DNA of 64,000 nt from an uncultured Bacteroidota bacterium (lineage in GTDB: Bacteria; Bacteroidota; Bacteroidia; Flavobacteriales; Flavobacteriaceae). Below are positions 1 to 8,180 of this stretch, piece by piece. Below the pieces are notes generated by a model. That model was not told the DNA's origin. It saw only the letters and a list, made by a program, of their open reading frames with translations, and searched no databases. Within the stretch, counting starts at the first letter, position 1. Each line of letters opens with the position of its first letter. Both the position numbers and the translations under genes were made by a program. The DNA is taken from positions 1 to 64,000 of the forward strand of contig CAJWHM010000003.1 in assembly GCA_913041125.1 (NCBI GenBank), read 5' to 3'.

Positions 1-2
1 AC

Positions 3-278
3 GAAGACTATCTCATGCAGCGCTTCGTGGAGGGACCCACGGAATTTGAACGTCATTACAAACCGTGGATGGCTACGTGGCCTGAACCAGAGGATCAGCG
101 TTGGCTCAAGGCGAGGGGTTATCGCGGTGTTCCCGAGTGGGCAGCCGAGGAATACCGTCGGGCCGCAGGATTCTACAAAGTCCCGCCACACATACTCAAG
201 GAGCTGGCTGATGAGAAGGCTGCGCGATACGACTCGGACGGCGAACTAATAGATCCTGAATACGGAACTTTCTGGTAA
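3..278 (+). CDS. Unrecognised partial protein, 3' end only, GC-rich
   Basis: The reading frame is open from the window edge to the TAA at 276-278; an internal ATG lies at 15. The visible protein is about 92 residues, rich in Glu, Arg, Trp and Tyr, with no signal peptide or membrane segment, and ends in GTFW. I do not recognise its family. The DNA is 50-60% G+C by hand count with GC-rich third positions, unlike the ~30% G+C sequence that follows, and no other gene in the window has this composition. It is probably the 3' end of a gene from another organism joined by assembly error, less likely a recent insertion. Confidence 0.45.
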   Translation, partial: EDYLMQRFVEGPTEFERHYKPWMATWPEPEDQRWLKARGYRGVPEWAAEEYRRAAGFYKVPPHILKELADEKAARYDSDGELIDPEYGTFW

Positions 279-319
279 AGTACCACAGCGCGCGCACTTT
301 TGTTTAGATTGATTTATAG
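279..319. other. Composition junction between GC-rich and AT-rich DNA
   Basis: After the stop of the GC-rich frame comes a run of alternating G and C (about 289-297). The sequence then switches to T-rich DNA that stays AT-rich for the rest of the window. The switch falls just before the hydrophobic start of the next reading frame, which is closed by stops at 305 and 317. No direct repeat, tRNA end or insertion-sequence end is visible at the join. Confidence 0.55.
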
Positions 320-1516
320 ATTCCTTTTTTTATTTATTTTGCTTTTAATCCTATTTGTATTGCACAAAATAGTTTAGATCTTTCAAAACTTAAAGATTTT
401 GAAACCTATCTACAGGAAGAGATTAAAGACAATAAAGCAGCTGGAATTGAAGCTTTAATTTATCATAAGGGAGAAATTGTTTGGCATGAAGCTATAGGAT
501 TTAGTAGTCTACAAGATAAACAGCCACTTGAGAAAAATAGTATTTATTACATTCAATCAATGACTAAACCTATTATGAGTGTAGCAATTATGCAGTTGAT
601 AGAAAAAGGTAAGTTAAGGTTAGATGATAATGCCTCAGAATATTATCCTCCTTTAAAAAAGCTCAAAGTAATAAAAGATATAGATACAGGAATTTATGGA
701 CCAACAGTTGATTTAAAGCATCCTATAACCATTAAACAACTTCTTACGCATACTGCCGGTCTCTCACATGGGCTAGAAGAAAATATCTTTGACCAACAAC
801 TTTTTAAGTTAATGTACAATGATCTATTCGATCCTGCTGAATATGATATACTAGAAGAAAGGGTCGAGAAACTTATGCAAGTTCCTTTAATTGGACAGCC
901 TGGAGAAAAGTGGTACTATAGTGCTGCACCAGATATTTTGGCTTTGATTTTACAAAAAATAACTGGTCAACCAATTAATAGATATCTAAGAGAAAATATC
1001 TTTGATCCATTATTAATGTTAGATACGGGTTATAATGTTGCCAAAAATCAACAAAAAAGAATAATGCAGGTACACTATAACATAGAAGATGGAAGTATGG
1101 TAAATAGCCATGTACAAGTTCCTCCATCTGGAAATACAGTTTATGGCGGAACCCACGGATTGTTTTCATCTACTAAGGATTTTCTTAAATTCTGTAAAAT
1201 GATTTTAAATCAAGGAACTCTAAACAACCAAATAATTTTATCAAAAAATACAGTAGAGATGATGACAAAAAATCATGTTGGTGAACTAATTAGTCCTAGT
1301 AGAGGGTTTGGGCTAGGCTTTGGAGTCTTGTTCGATACAATGAAGGATCCTAGTCCAGCTAATAATGGTCAAATTTATTGGGGAGGATACTTTAAAACAC
1401 ATTTTTTTATTGATCCTGAAGAAGAACTTATCGGAATAATAATGACACAAAAAGTTCCTAGTAACGATGAGTATATTATTGCCTTAACTAAAGCAGTATA
1501 TGAATCTTTAAATTAA
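320..1516 (+). CDS. Beta-lactamase-fold serine hydrolase, 5' end missing
   Basis: This is a serine hydrolase of the class C beta-lactamase / EstB-like esterase family. The first ATG (560) cannot be the true start, because it lies inside the catalytic SxxK motif (Ser-Met-Thr-Lys, bases 557-568). The frame is open upstream to 320 and encodes a hydrophobic stretch ending in Cys-Ile-Ala-Gln, which looks like the end of a signal peptide, then about 60 residues of normal mature N terminus. Other family marks are a Tyr-Ser motif after PGEKWY (near 905) and a WGGxxxTxFxIDP block near 1380. The substrate cannot be told. The start codon appears to have been lost at the junction upstream, so the gene is probably intact in the real genome. 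The nearest gene downstream is tRNA-Ser on the other strand. Confidence 0.8.
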   Translation: MPFFIYFAFNPICIAQNSLDLSKLKDFETYLQEEIKDNKAAGIEALIYHKGEIVWHEAIGFSSLQDKQPLEKNSIYYIQSMTKPIMSVAIMQLIEKGKLRLDDNASEYYPPLKKLKVIKDIDTGIYGPTVDLKHPITIKQLLTHTAGLSHGLEENIFDQQLFKLMYNDLFDPAEYDILEERVEKLMQVPLIGQPGEKWYYSAAPDILALILQKITGQPINRYLRENIFDPLLMLDTGYNVAKNQQKRIMQVHYNIEDGSMVNSHVQVPPSGNTVYGGTHGLFSSTKDFLKFCKMILNQGTLNNQIILSKNTVEMMTKNHVGELISPSRGFGLGFGVLFDTMKDPSPANNGQIYWGGYFKTHFFIDPEEELIGIIMTQKVPSNDEYIIALTKAVYESLN

Positions 1517-1547
1517 AAAAACCCCGAAAGTAAATACTATCAGGGTT
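1515..1547 (-). terminator. Rho-independent terminator after tRNA-Ser
   Basis: On the minus strand, just past the tRNA 3' end, an imperfect stem (outer arms AACCC/GGGTT, inner arms AGTA/TACT) is followed by seven T residues (1521-1515). It lies only 6 bases from the discriminator base, and it directly abuts the stop of the converging serine hydrolase gene. Confidence 0.65.
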
Positions 1548-1553
1548 CTAAAG

Positions 1554-1638
1554 CGGAGAAAGAGGGATTCGAACCCCCGGAGGTGTGACCCTCAACAGTT
1601 TTCAAGACTGCCGCATTCGACCACTCTGCCATTTCTCC
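1554..1638 (-). tRNA. tRNA-Ser (anticodon TGA)
   Basis: The reverse complement folds as a class II tRNA: acceptor GGAGAAA/TTTCTCC, D-arm region GCAGAGTGG, anticodon loop CTTGAAA with anticodon TGA, a long variable arm, and a T arm with GGTTCGAATCC. The long variable arm and TGA anticodon make it serine, reading UCN codons. The discriminator is G, as expected for serine. CCA is not encoded. A -7 promoter box and a terminator flank it closely, so it is a single-gene unit. Confidence 0.95.
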
Positions 1639-1648
1639 TATGCGATGG

Positions 1649-1656
1649 CAAATATA
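1649..1656 (-). promoter_or_regulatory. Bacteroidetes -7 box for tRNA-Ser
   Basis: The minus strand reads TATATTTG, an exact match to the Bacteroidetes -7 consensus TAnnTTTG, ending about 10 bases before the tRNA 5' end. I see no clear TTG at the -33 position. Confidence 0.5.
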
Positions 1657-1739
1657 CATTCCTTTTTTAGATTAAGAAATATTTAATGTTTCACATTATA
1701 TAATATTAGAAATGTCTTTTTGTAATTTTATAAACAGCT

Positions 1740-2492
1740 ATGGAAACTATATTTCAATCATTATTTCTTATAATTATTGGGTTTTTAGCAGGAGTAATAA
1801 ATACTCTTGCTGGTGGTGGTTCTTTATTTACACTTCCTGTTCTAATTTTATTAGGACTACCACCGACTATTGCAAACGGAACCAATCGTATTGCTATTAT
1901 AATCCAATCTTTATTTGGAACTTTGGGTTATAAAAGCAAAGGTATTAGTAGTTTTCCGTTCAATATTTATTTAGGTATAAGTTCAAGTATTGGAGCTTTA
2001 ATTGGGGCATACATAGCGATTGATTTTAATGAAATACTATTTAATAAAGTACTTGCTATCATCATGGTTTTTGTAGGAATACTAATTTTATTTAGAAAGA
2101 AAAATATAGAATCGAATCTAACTGAGCGTTTAGGCGGTAAACACTTATTTTGGACTATTTTAGGATTCTTTTTTATAGGTATTTATGGTGGTTTTATAAA
2201 TGCAGGAATCGGTATAGTAATTATGTTAATTTTAAATAGATATAATAATATGACATTGGTGAAGACAAATGCTACAAAGGTTTCTATAGTTTTAATTTAT
2301 TCATTATTTGCATTAATTATTTTCGCAAATAATGATGCTATAAATTGGGAATATGGAGCTTTATTAGCTTTTGGGACTATTTTTGGTGCATGGTTTGCGA
2401 GTCGTTGGTCAGTAAAAAAGGGTGATCGTGTAATTCGTCTAGCTTTACTTATATCAGTTTCGTTAATGTCAATTAAGCTCTGGTTTAATTAA
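1740..2492 (+). CDS. TauE/SafE family membrane permease
   Basis: This 250-residue inner-membrane protein has about eight hydrophobic segments and belongs to the TauE/SafE (DUF81) family, whose members export sulfite, sulfoacetate or related anions. The family signature is the Gly-rich NTLAGGGSLFTLP block near residues 21-33; a second, similar repeat (GGFINAGIGIVIML) begins near residue 150. This gives the usual two-fold internal repeat. Length is typical. No sulfur-metabolism gene is nearby, so the substrate is unknown. It converges with ribB, with 5 bases between the stops. Confidence 0.85.
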   Translation: METIFQSLFLIIIGFLAGVINTLAGGGSLFTLPVLILLGLPPTIANGTNRIAIIIQSLFGTLGYKSKGISSFPFNIYLGISSSIGALIGAYIAIDFNEILFNKVLAIIMVFVGILILFRKKNIESNLTERLGGKHLFWTILGFFFIGIYGGFINAGIGIVIMLILNRYNNMTLVKTNATKVSIVLIYSLFALIIFANNDAINWEYGALLAFGTIFGAWFASRWSVKKGDRVIRLALLISVSLMSIKLWFN

Positions 2493-2497
2493 TTTAA

Positions 2498-3631
2498 TTA
2501 ATAGCTTTTATATTCTTCTATACTAATGCCATAGCCTGTAATTCCAATTCTTGGTTTATGTTTTGAATTACTAATTACATTAAGTTTTTTAATTCCCATA
2601 TCATGAAGTATTTGGGCACCTATACCAAAGTCTTTAATATCCATTTTCATTGGAGGGATTTCGTCAAGTTTTCCTTCATCCTGCATTTTTTTTAGTGTTT
2701 GTATTCTCGCTAAAAGATTTTCTGGATTTTGCTCTTGATTGATGAATAATAAAGCACCTTTTTTTTCTTTATTAATTAAATTGAAAATATCATCAAAATT
2801 TTGATGAACAGATCCTGTCAAAATACCAAGAATATCATTAGTTATTCTTGAGGATTGAATACGAGTTAAAATTGTCTCTTCTTTTTTCCAATGTCCTTTG
2901 CTAAGTGCTAGATGTATATTTCCATTTGTTGTTTGTTCGTAAGCTCGCATTCTATATTTACCATACCTTGTTTTTATTTCATGATCAATTTTTTTAACTA
3001 TAAGACTATCGTGTTGCATCCTATACGAAACCAAATCTTCTATAGATACAATTTTAAGATTAAATTTTTTTGCTACTTCAATTAATTCTGGAAGTCTTGC
3101 CATGCTTCCGTCTTCATTCATTATTTCAACAATAACTCCTGCTGGATCGAAACCTGCTAATCTAGCAAAATCTATAGCAGCCTCTGTATGGCCTGTTCTT
3201 CTTAGGACGCCTCCAGTCTTTGCAATTAGAGGAAACACATGACCTGGTCTACTAAGATCTTGTGGTCTAGTGGTTTTTTCAATTAATGCTTTTACTGTCA
3301 TAGCTCTATCAGATGCAGAAATACCAGTGGTTATACCTTTACCCTTTAGATCTACAGAAACAGTAAACGCTGTTTCCATGGGATCTGAGTTATTTGAAAC
3401 CATTTTACTAAGTTCTAAATAATCACATCGCTCTTCAGTAAGTGGAACACAAATTAACCCTCTACCGTGAGTAGCCATAAAATTTATTAGCTTAGGTGTT
3501 ATTTTTTCTGCAGCAGCTATAAAATCTCCTTCATTTTCTCTGTTAGCGTCATCTACAACTATTACAACTTCACCATTCTTAATTGCTTTAATTGCATCAT
3601 TTATACTATCTAATTTTATTTTATTTTTCAT
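2498..3631 (-). CDS. ribB: 3,4-dihydroxy-2-butanone 4-phosphate synthase with degenerate GTP cyclohydrolase II domain
   Basis: The N-terminal half (to about residue 205) is a complete DHBP synthase, which turns ribulose 5-phosphate into the four-carbon riboflavin precursor. The acidic loop VDDANRENEGDF (26-37), RPGHVFPL (128-135) and RTGHTEAA (145-152) are intact. The C-terminal half follows the GTP cyclohydrolase II fold but lacks that enzyme's zinc cysteines: the CLTGD..RCDCG region reads ILTGSVHQNFDD. The RQEGRGIG loop is also lost (it reads NQEQNPENL). So it should supply only the RibB activity, and a separate ribA is needed elsewhere. It is the last gene of the ftsK-lolA-lptF/G-ribB run, overlapping its upstream neighbour by 11 bases. 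Confidence 0.9.
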   Translation of the reverse strand: MKNKIKLDSINDAIKAIKNGEVVIVVDDANRENEGDFIAAAEKITPKLINFMATHGRGLICVPLTEERCDYLELSKMVSNNSDPMETAFTVSVDLKGKGITTGISASDRAMTVKALIEKTTRPQDLSRPGHVFPLIAKTGGVLRRTGHTEAAIDFARLAGFDPAGVIVEIMNEDGSMARLPELIEVAKKFNLKIVSIEDLVSYRMQHDSLIVKKIDHEIKTRYGKYRMRAYEQTTNGNIHLALSKGHWKKEETILTRIQSSRITNDILGILTGSVHQNFDDIFNLINKEKKGALLFINQEQNPENLLARIQTLKKMQDEGKLDEIPPMKMDIKDFGIGAQILHDMGIKKLNVISNSKHKPRIGITGYGISIEEYKSY

Positions 3632-5078
3632 TGAATTTTTTTAGGAAAGGAATTTTTTTGATAAAGATTAATAATGGAGCGTATACAAAATAAAAACTTA
3701 CAAACCCCTTGTCAGAAGAAGCTCTTTTTGTTAATATGTAAGAAAATGGAGCCAATATAATTGTTGGAAGCCAAGTTGCAATGTTTGGAAGGATACTATT
3801 ATCTTCAGCAGCATTTTTACTAAATAATCCAATATAATGATATGTAAGAAAAATAATTACTGATAAGACAAGAGGAAGACCTAAACCACCTTTCCTGATA
3901 ATAGCTCCTAAAGATGCACCGATAAGAAATAATAGTAGTGACACGAAAATCAAGGTGAATTTTTCTTGTAAAGTTATCTTATGCAGATTAATTAGTTTCT
4001 GAAAAGCAAAAAACTGTCCTCTTTTAGCGTTTAAGTCACGCAATGAATTTCTTACTCTTGAAATTGCTTGATCAAATACAGTAGCTTTCTTCCAATTTTC
4101 ATCTGTATTAATAAAATTTAATATATGTTTGGGAAACTTTCCTTCATAATTTGCTGTATTATATCCTCTTTTTATCCAAAAAGAAACTGAATTGTTTTTA
4201 GAAAAATTATTATAAAATATTTCTTGTTTTTCTTCAAATGAGTTTTCAAGTGTATCAATACTTATTCTTAACTGATCTATTTTTTTCATTCTAAATGAAG
4301 TAGTAATATTTTCCTCATCTAAATTTATATTATTGAATTGTGATAAGTCTATATTCATTTCATACTCATCAAATGAAACTTTTGCATGAGGGATACGTAA
4401 TCTATCCTTAACTTTTTTAGGAATAAATTCTTCATATCTATTTCCATTATATAAAATCAATTTTAAATTTGGATCGGTAGGTTCACTTTTCATTTCACCT
4501 CTTTCTGCTTTAATTACGATATTATTCTTTTTGTTTGGAGTGTATTCATGAATAATTACATCTTCTAAAAACCGATCATTATCTCCATATTTTTTTTTCA
4601 CTTTAATATTGAATGATCCAATTTCATTAAAAAGACCCTCTCTAATTGCTAGTGTTGGCTCTAATTTAGCAAGATTTCGTCTGAGATTATACGATTTAAG
4701 CTCTCCATAAGGTATCACATGATTCGAAAAGTAAAAAGTTCCTATTCCTAAAATTATGTGAAAAATGACTAGGCTCAAAAGTGCTCTTTGTAAAGAGATA
4801 CCTGTCGATTTCATTGCAGCAAACTCATAATTTTCTGACAAAGTTCCAAAAGTCATTAAGGAGGCTAATAAAACTGATAAAGGGAGAACTAGTGGTATCA
4901 GTTTAGGAGAATAGTATATTAAAAATTTTCCAATAATTATAATATCTAAACCTTTACCAGCAAGCTCATCAATAAATAGCCAAAATGTTTGAATAATAAA
5001 AATAAACATACAGATCCCAAATACACTAATCAGACGTGTTAAATAACTTGATAATATATAGCGATCTATGATTTTCAA
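3621..5078 (-). CDS. LptF/LptG-family lipopolysaccharide export permease
   Basis: This 485-residue YjgP/YjgQ-family protein has transmembrane segments at the N end (roughly 10-125) and C end (roughly 370-470), with a large periplasmic beta-jellyroll domain between, as in LptF and LptG. These permeases pair with the ATPase LptB to pull LPS from the inner membrane; an LptB is encoded at 48.3-49.0 kb. I cannot tell LptF from LptG by eye. The start is TTG: no ATG lies in frame near it, and the protein begins with the family-like KIIDRYIL. It starts 3 bases after lolA and overlaps ribB, which implies co-transcription. Confidence 0.88.
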   Translation of the reverse strand: MKIIDRYILSSYLTRLISVFGICMFIFIIQTFWLFIDELAGKGLDIIIIGKFLIYYSPKLIPLVLPLSVLLASLMTFGTLSENYEFAAMKSTGISLQRALLSLVIFHIILGIGTFYFSNHVIPYGELKSYNLRRNLAKLEPTLAIREGLFNEIGSFNIKVKKKYGDNDRFLEDVIIHEYTPNKKNNIVIKAERGEMKSEPTDPNLKLILYNGNRYEEFIPKKVKDRLRIPHAKVSFDEYEMNIDLSQFNNINLDEENITTSFRMKKIDQLRISIDTLENSFEEKQEIFYNNFSKNNSVSFWIKRGYNTANYEGKFPKHILNFINTDENWKKATVFDQAISRVRNSLRDLNAKRGQFFAFQKLINLHKITLQEKFTLIFVSLLLFLIGASLGAIIRKGGLGLPLVLSVIIFLTYHYIGLFSKNAAEDNSILPNIATWLPTIILAPFSYILTKRASSDKGFVSFYFVYAPLLIFIKKIPFLKKFNEK

Positions 5079-5081
5079 TTT

Positions 5082-5744
5082 TTAATTATTTATGTAATAA
5101 TCTGGATATTTATCTGTGTCAAGTGAAAAAAAATCTTGGCTCAAATTTAAATTTGTTCTAATGTTTTTTAAGGTTAAAGTTGTTATAGTATCTGATTTAC
5201 CAATTTCTATTAGTTTATATATCAATTTAGATCTCAAATCAATACCTATCAATAGATATTTAATATCCAAATTTTCTTCGGATGGTATAAGTTTTATATA
5301 CTGAATTGGAACACCTTTTACAGATTGCTTAATATCCCATTGGTAGGCATAGCCCGTTTTATAAAAAACAAAAAGTTCAGATGGATTAAGAAGCCCAAAG
5401 TCTGAGCTATCTTCGGGACTACTAATCATTATTTCCTCATTCTCAGGAACTATTGTGTATATTTTCTCTCCATCAAAGATCTGTTCGTTTCCTAGGAAAA
5501 TTATTTTATATAAATTATCGCTTATAGTCGCAGATCCATTTGTTTCTTGTCTTATGTTTTCTGGACGGTTTTCTAAAATATAAGAAAAGTCAAAACTCAA
5601 ATTTTCAAAAGAGATTAAATTACTAGAGACATCATCTAAGAGTTTTTTTGCATCCTCAGAAGTCTGGCCATTTAAGCCAATCGAAAGAAATAGGTAAGCA
5701 ATAAAAAAAAATTTTCTTGTTTTATTTTTATTATCCATTCTCAT
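5082..5744 (-). CDS. lolA: LolA-like periplasmic lipoprotein carrier
   Basis: This 220-residue protein has a signal peptide (basic start, then FFFIAYLFLSIGLNGQ) and the LolA fold pattern: a 'DxSF.Y..EN' strand region, a GxA-type strand and a 'YQWDIKQ' strand. LolA-type proteins carry lipoproteins across the periplasm to the outer membrane. Bacteroidetes homologues diverge strongly from E. coli LolA, so the function is inferred from fold and context. It overlaps the 3' end of ftsK by 14 bases (8 if translation starts at the second ATG, 5738) and is followed at once by the LptF/G gene. The ftsK-lolA order is usual for the group. Confidence 0.82.
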   Translation of the reverse strand: MRMDNKNKTRKFFFIAYLFLSIGLNGQTSEDAKKLLDDVSSNLISFENLSFDFSYILENRPENIRQETNGSATISDNLYKIIFLGNEQIFDGEKIYTIVPENEEIMISSPEDSSDFGLLNPSELFVFYKTGYAYQWDIKQSVKGVPIQYIKLIPSEENLDIKYLLIGIDLRSKLIYKLIEIGKSDTITTLTLKNIRTNLNLSQDFFSLDTDKYPDYYINN

Positions 5745-8025
5745 TTAATAATTTTTCGAGGGAAGTTAAGTCAGAAATTAATACTTGACGTGCCTTACTA
5801 CCTTCAAAGGGACCAACTACTCCTGCAGCTTCCATTTGATCTATAATTCTACCAGCTCGATTATATCCTAATTTTAATTTTCTTTGAAGTAATGAAGCGG
5901 ATCCTTGTTGTGCGGTTACTATAACTTCAGCAGCTTCTTTGAATAGAGAGTCTCTTTCACTAATATCAATATCAATACTAGAATTCTTTTCTTCACCTAT
6001 ATATTCTGGTAAAATATGTGCGTTTGAGTAACCCCTTTGTCCACCAATGTATGAGGAAATCCTTTCAACTTCTGGAGTATCTACAAAAGCACATTGAATC
6101 CTAATTAAATCATTTCCTTGAGTATACAACATGTCTCCTCTTCCAATTAGCTGATCAGCTCCGCCGCTATCTAAAATTGTTCTTGAATCGATTTTAGAGG
6201 TCACCCTAAACGCTATGCGTGCAGGAAAATTTGCCTTTATAATACCCGTAATAACATTCACCGATGGTCTTTGTGTCGCAATAATTAAATGAATTCCTAT
6301 TGCACGTGCTAGTTGGGCTAAACGCGCGATAGGAGTTTCTACTTCTTTTCCGGCAGTCATTATAAGATCAGCAAATTCGTCTACAACAAGTATAATGTAA
6401 GGTAGAAAGCTGAAGCCTTCATTAGGATTAAGTTTTCTCTCTTTAAATTTTTGGTTGTATTCTTTTAAGTTTCGACACATTGCATTTTTGAGCAATTCGT
6501 ATCGATTGTCCATTTCAATACATAAAGAGTTTAATGTATTAATAACTTTACTATTGTCAGTTATTATTGAATCTTCAGTATCTGGTAGTTTTGCTAGATA
6601 ATGCCTTTCTATTTTACTATATATATTTAACTCTACTTTTTTAGGATCTACAAGCACAAATTTTATTTCAGCTGGATGTTTCTTATAAAGTAGGGATGTT
6701 AAAACAGCATTTAAACCTACTGATTTTCCTTGACCTGTTGCTCCAGCCATAAGTAGATGTGGCATTTTTGCAAGGTCTACAACAAAGGTTTCATTACTAA
6801 TTGTTTTTCCAATCGCAACAGGAAGTTCCATTTCAGCATTTTGAAATTTAGAAGAAGAAATAACAGATCGCATAGAAACAATGCTAGGCTTTCTATTGGG
6901 AACTTCTATACCTATTGTTCCTTTTCCAGGAATAGGAGCAATAATTCTTATTCCTAAAGCTGATAATGAGAGAGCAATATCATCTTCTAAATTTTTAATC
7001 TTAGAAATACGAATTCCAGCTTCAGGAACTATCTCGTATAGTGTTACTGTTGGCCCTATTGTTGCCTTAATATTTGCAATACCTATTTTATAGTTACTTA
7101 GGGTGTTAACAATTTTATTTTTATTTACTTCGAGTTCTTCTTGATTAATTGTTATACTACTTTCTCCATAATCTTTGAGTAAATCAATTTTTGGCATTTT
7201 AAAATTACTTAGCTCTAAAGTTGGATCGAAAAATCCTTTCTTTTTAATTAGAAGGTCAGCTGTTTTTTTATCTAGGGTAACCTCATTGTTTGTGGTTTCG
7301 ATTTCGATTTCGATTTCATCCTTATTTACATTGAGATTTTCAGAGGATTTATCTTGTTTTTCTTCATTATCATTTAATTCCTCTTTACTGTTTTTTTTGG
7401 TTTGATTATTTTTTACTTCAAAAGAAATTGAAGACTCATTATTCTCAATATTTTGATTGAGTTCATTTTTTTTAAAAAAACTAATAATCCAAACTTTCAT
7501 TTTTTCAGGGGTCCATCCTAACTGAAATACAATAAAGCACAAAAAAAAGAATAATAAACCTGAAAAAATTCCAATTCTACCTATATAACCAATAAGAAAC
7601 TTATTTATTTCGTAGCCAATTATTCCTGAATATAGAGGCTTCGATGGTATAAAATAGCCTGTAGCAATTGTGAACCAGATTGTGTGTAAGATTCCCCAAG
7701 ACCATTTAACAACCAAGGCATTGTTTTTTTTGTCAAAAAATAATTTGAATCCACTAATAATAAGCAAATAAATTATTATAAAAGATGCTAAACCCACACC
7801 ATGATAAATAAATAAATGGCTAATAAAAAGACCTGTCTTACTTAAAATATTTTGTACTTCAACTGATCTATCGAAAAATGAATTTAACGAACTATAGTCT
7901 TCTTTCCAATTTGTCAGATAAGAAACAAATGAGATAAACAAAAGAAAACTAATTAAAATTAACCCCCCCCCAATGATTACCTGACGTTGCCTTTTGATTT
8001 TGGGATTTGAACTAGGACTTTTCAT
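5731..8025 (-). CDS. ftsK: DNA translocase FtsK/SpoIIIE family
   Basis: This is a 764-residue septal DNA pump for chromosome segregation. About four transmembrane helices fill the first ~180 residues, then a charged linker of low complexity (Asn/Glu/Lys-rich, about 195-260), then the RecA-like motor with Walker A GATGQGKSVG near residue 428 and Walker B ILVVDEFADL near 545. Last comes the winged-helix gamma domain (ASLLQRKLKLGYNRAGRI...) that in other FtsK proteins reads KOPS sites. The linker is short compared with E. coli. A nine-G tract codes Gly-Gly-Gly near residue 18. It heads the operon with lolA, lptF/G and ribB. Confidence 0.95.
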   Translation of the reverse strand: MKSPSSNPKIKRQRQVIIGGGLILISFLLFISFVSYLTNWKEDYSSLNSFFDRSVEVQNILSKTGLFISHLFIYHGVGLASFIIIYLLIISGFKLFFDKKNNALVVKWSWGILHTIWFTIATGYFIPSKPLYSGIIGYEINKFLIGYIGRIGIFSGLLFFFLCFIVFQLGWTPEKMKVWIISFFKKNELNQNIENNESSISFEVKNNQTKKNSKEELNDNEEKQDKSSENLNVNKDEIEIEIETTNNEVTLDKKTADLLIKKKGFFDPTLELSNFKMPKIDLLKDYGESSITINQEELEVNKNKIVNTLSNYKIGIANIKATIGPTVTLYEIVPEAGIRISKIKNLEDDIALSLSALGIRIIAPIPGKGTIGIEVPNRKPSIVSMRSVISSSKFQNAEMELPVAIGKTISNETFVVDLAKMPHLLMAGATGQGKSVGLNAVLTSLLYKKHPAEIKFVLVDPKKVELNIYSKIERHYLAKLPDTEDSIITDNSKVINTLNSLCIEMDNRYELLKNAMCRNLKEYNQKFKERKLNPNEGFSFLPYIILVVDEFADLIMTAGKEVETPIARLAQLARAIGIHLIIATQRPSVNVITGIIKANFPARIAFRVTSKIDSRTILDSGGADQLIGRGDMLYTQGNDLIRIQCAFVDTPEVERISSYIGGQRGYSNAHILPEYIGEEKNSSIDIDISERDSLFKEAAEVIVTAQQGSASLLQRKLKLGYNRAGRIIDQMEAAGVVGPFEGSKARQVLISDLTSLEKLLNENG
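7963..7971 (-). repeat. Nine-G homopolymer inside ftsK
   Basis: The coding strand has nine consecutive G bases, read as three Gly codons just before the first transmembrane helix of FtsK. Such a tract is striking in DNA this AT-rich, and a one-base slip would put the rest of the gene out of frame. Confidence 0.9.
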
Positions 8026-8042
8026 TAAATTTCTTTCTTAAA

Positions 8043-8050
8043 CAAAAATA
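8043..8050 (-). promoter_or_regulatory. Bacteroidetes -7 box for the ftsK operon
   Basis: The minus strand reads TATTTTTG, an exact TAnnTTTG match, 18 bases before the ftsK ATG. A TTG about 17 bases further upstream may serve as a weak -33 element. Confidence 0.45.
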
Positions 8051-8131
8051 CGAATTCAATCTCAAAACAATTTATTTTATTAAAGTTTGCTTAATCTAAA
8101 AAATAAAATAATTCACTAAAATATTTATAAA

Positions 8132-8156
8132 TAAAAAACCCGATTAAAAATCGGGT
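8132..8156 (-). terminator. Rho-independent terminator after katG
   Basis: On the minus strand a perfect 8-bp stem, ACCCGATT/AATCGGGT with a 3-base loop, is followed by six T residues (8137-8132). It starts 25 bases past the katG stop and separates katG from the ftsK promoter region. Confidence 0.85.
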
Positions 8157-8180
8157 ATAAGGTCAAAGCATAGACTTTAA

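Noticed and set aside
975..1169. Minus-strand ORF of 64 codons inside the serine hydrolase
   Set aside because: It is a frame shadow of a clear family member, with no recognisable domain.
1712..1933. Plus-strand ORF overlapping the start of the TauE/SafE gene in another frame
   Set aside because: The protein is low-complexity (Tyr/Ser/Asn/Trp) and the overlapping frame encodes a recognised permease with family motifs.
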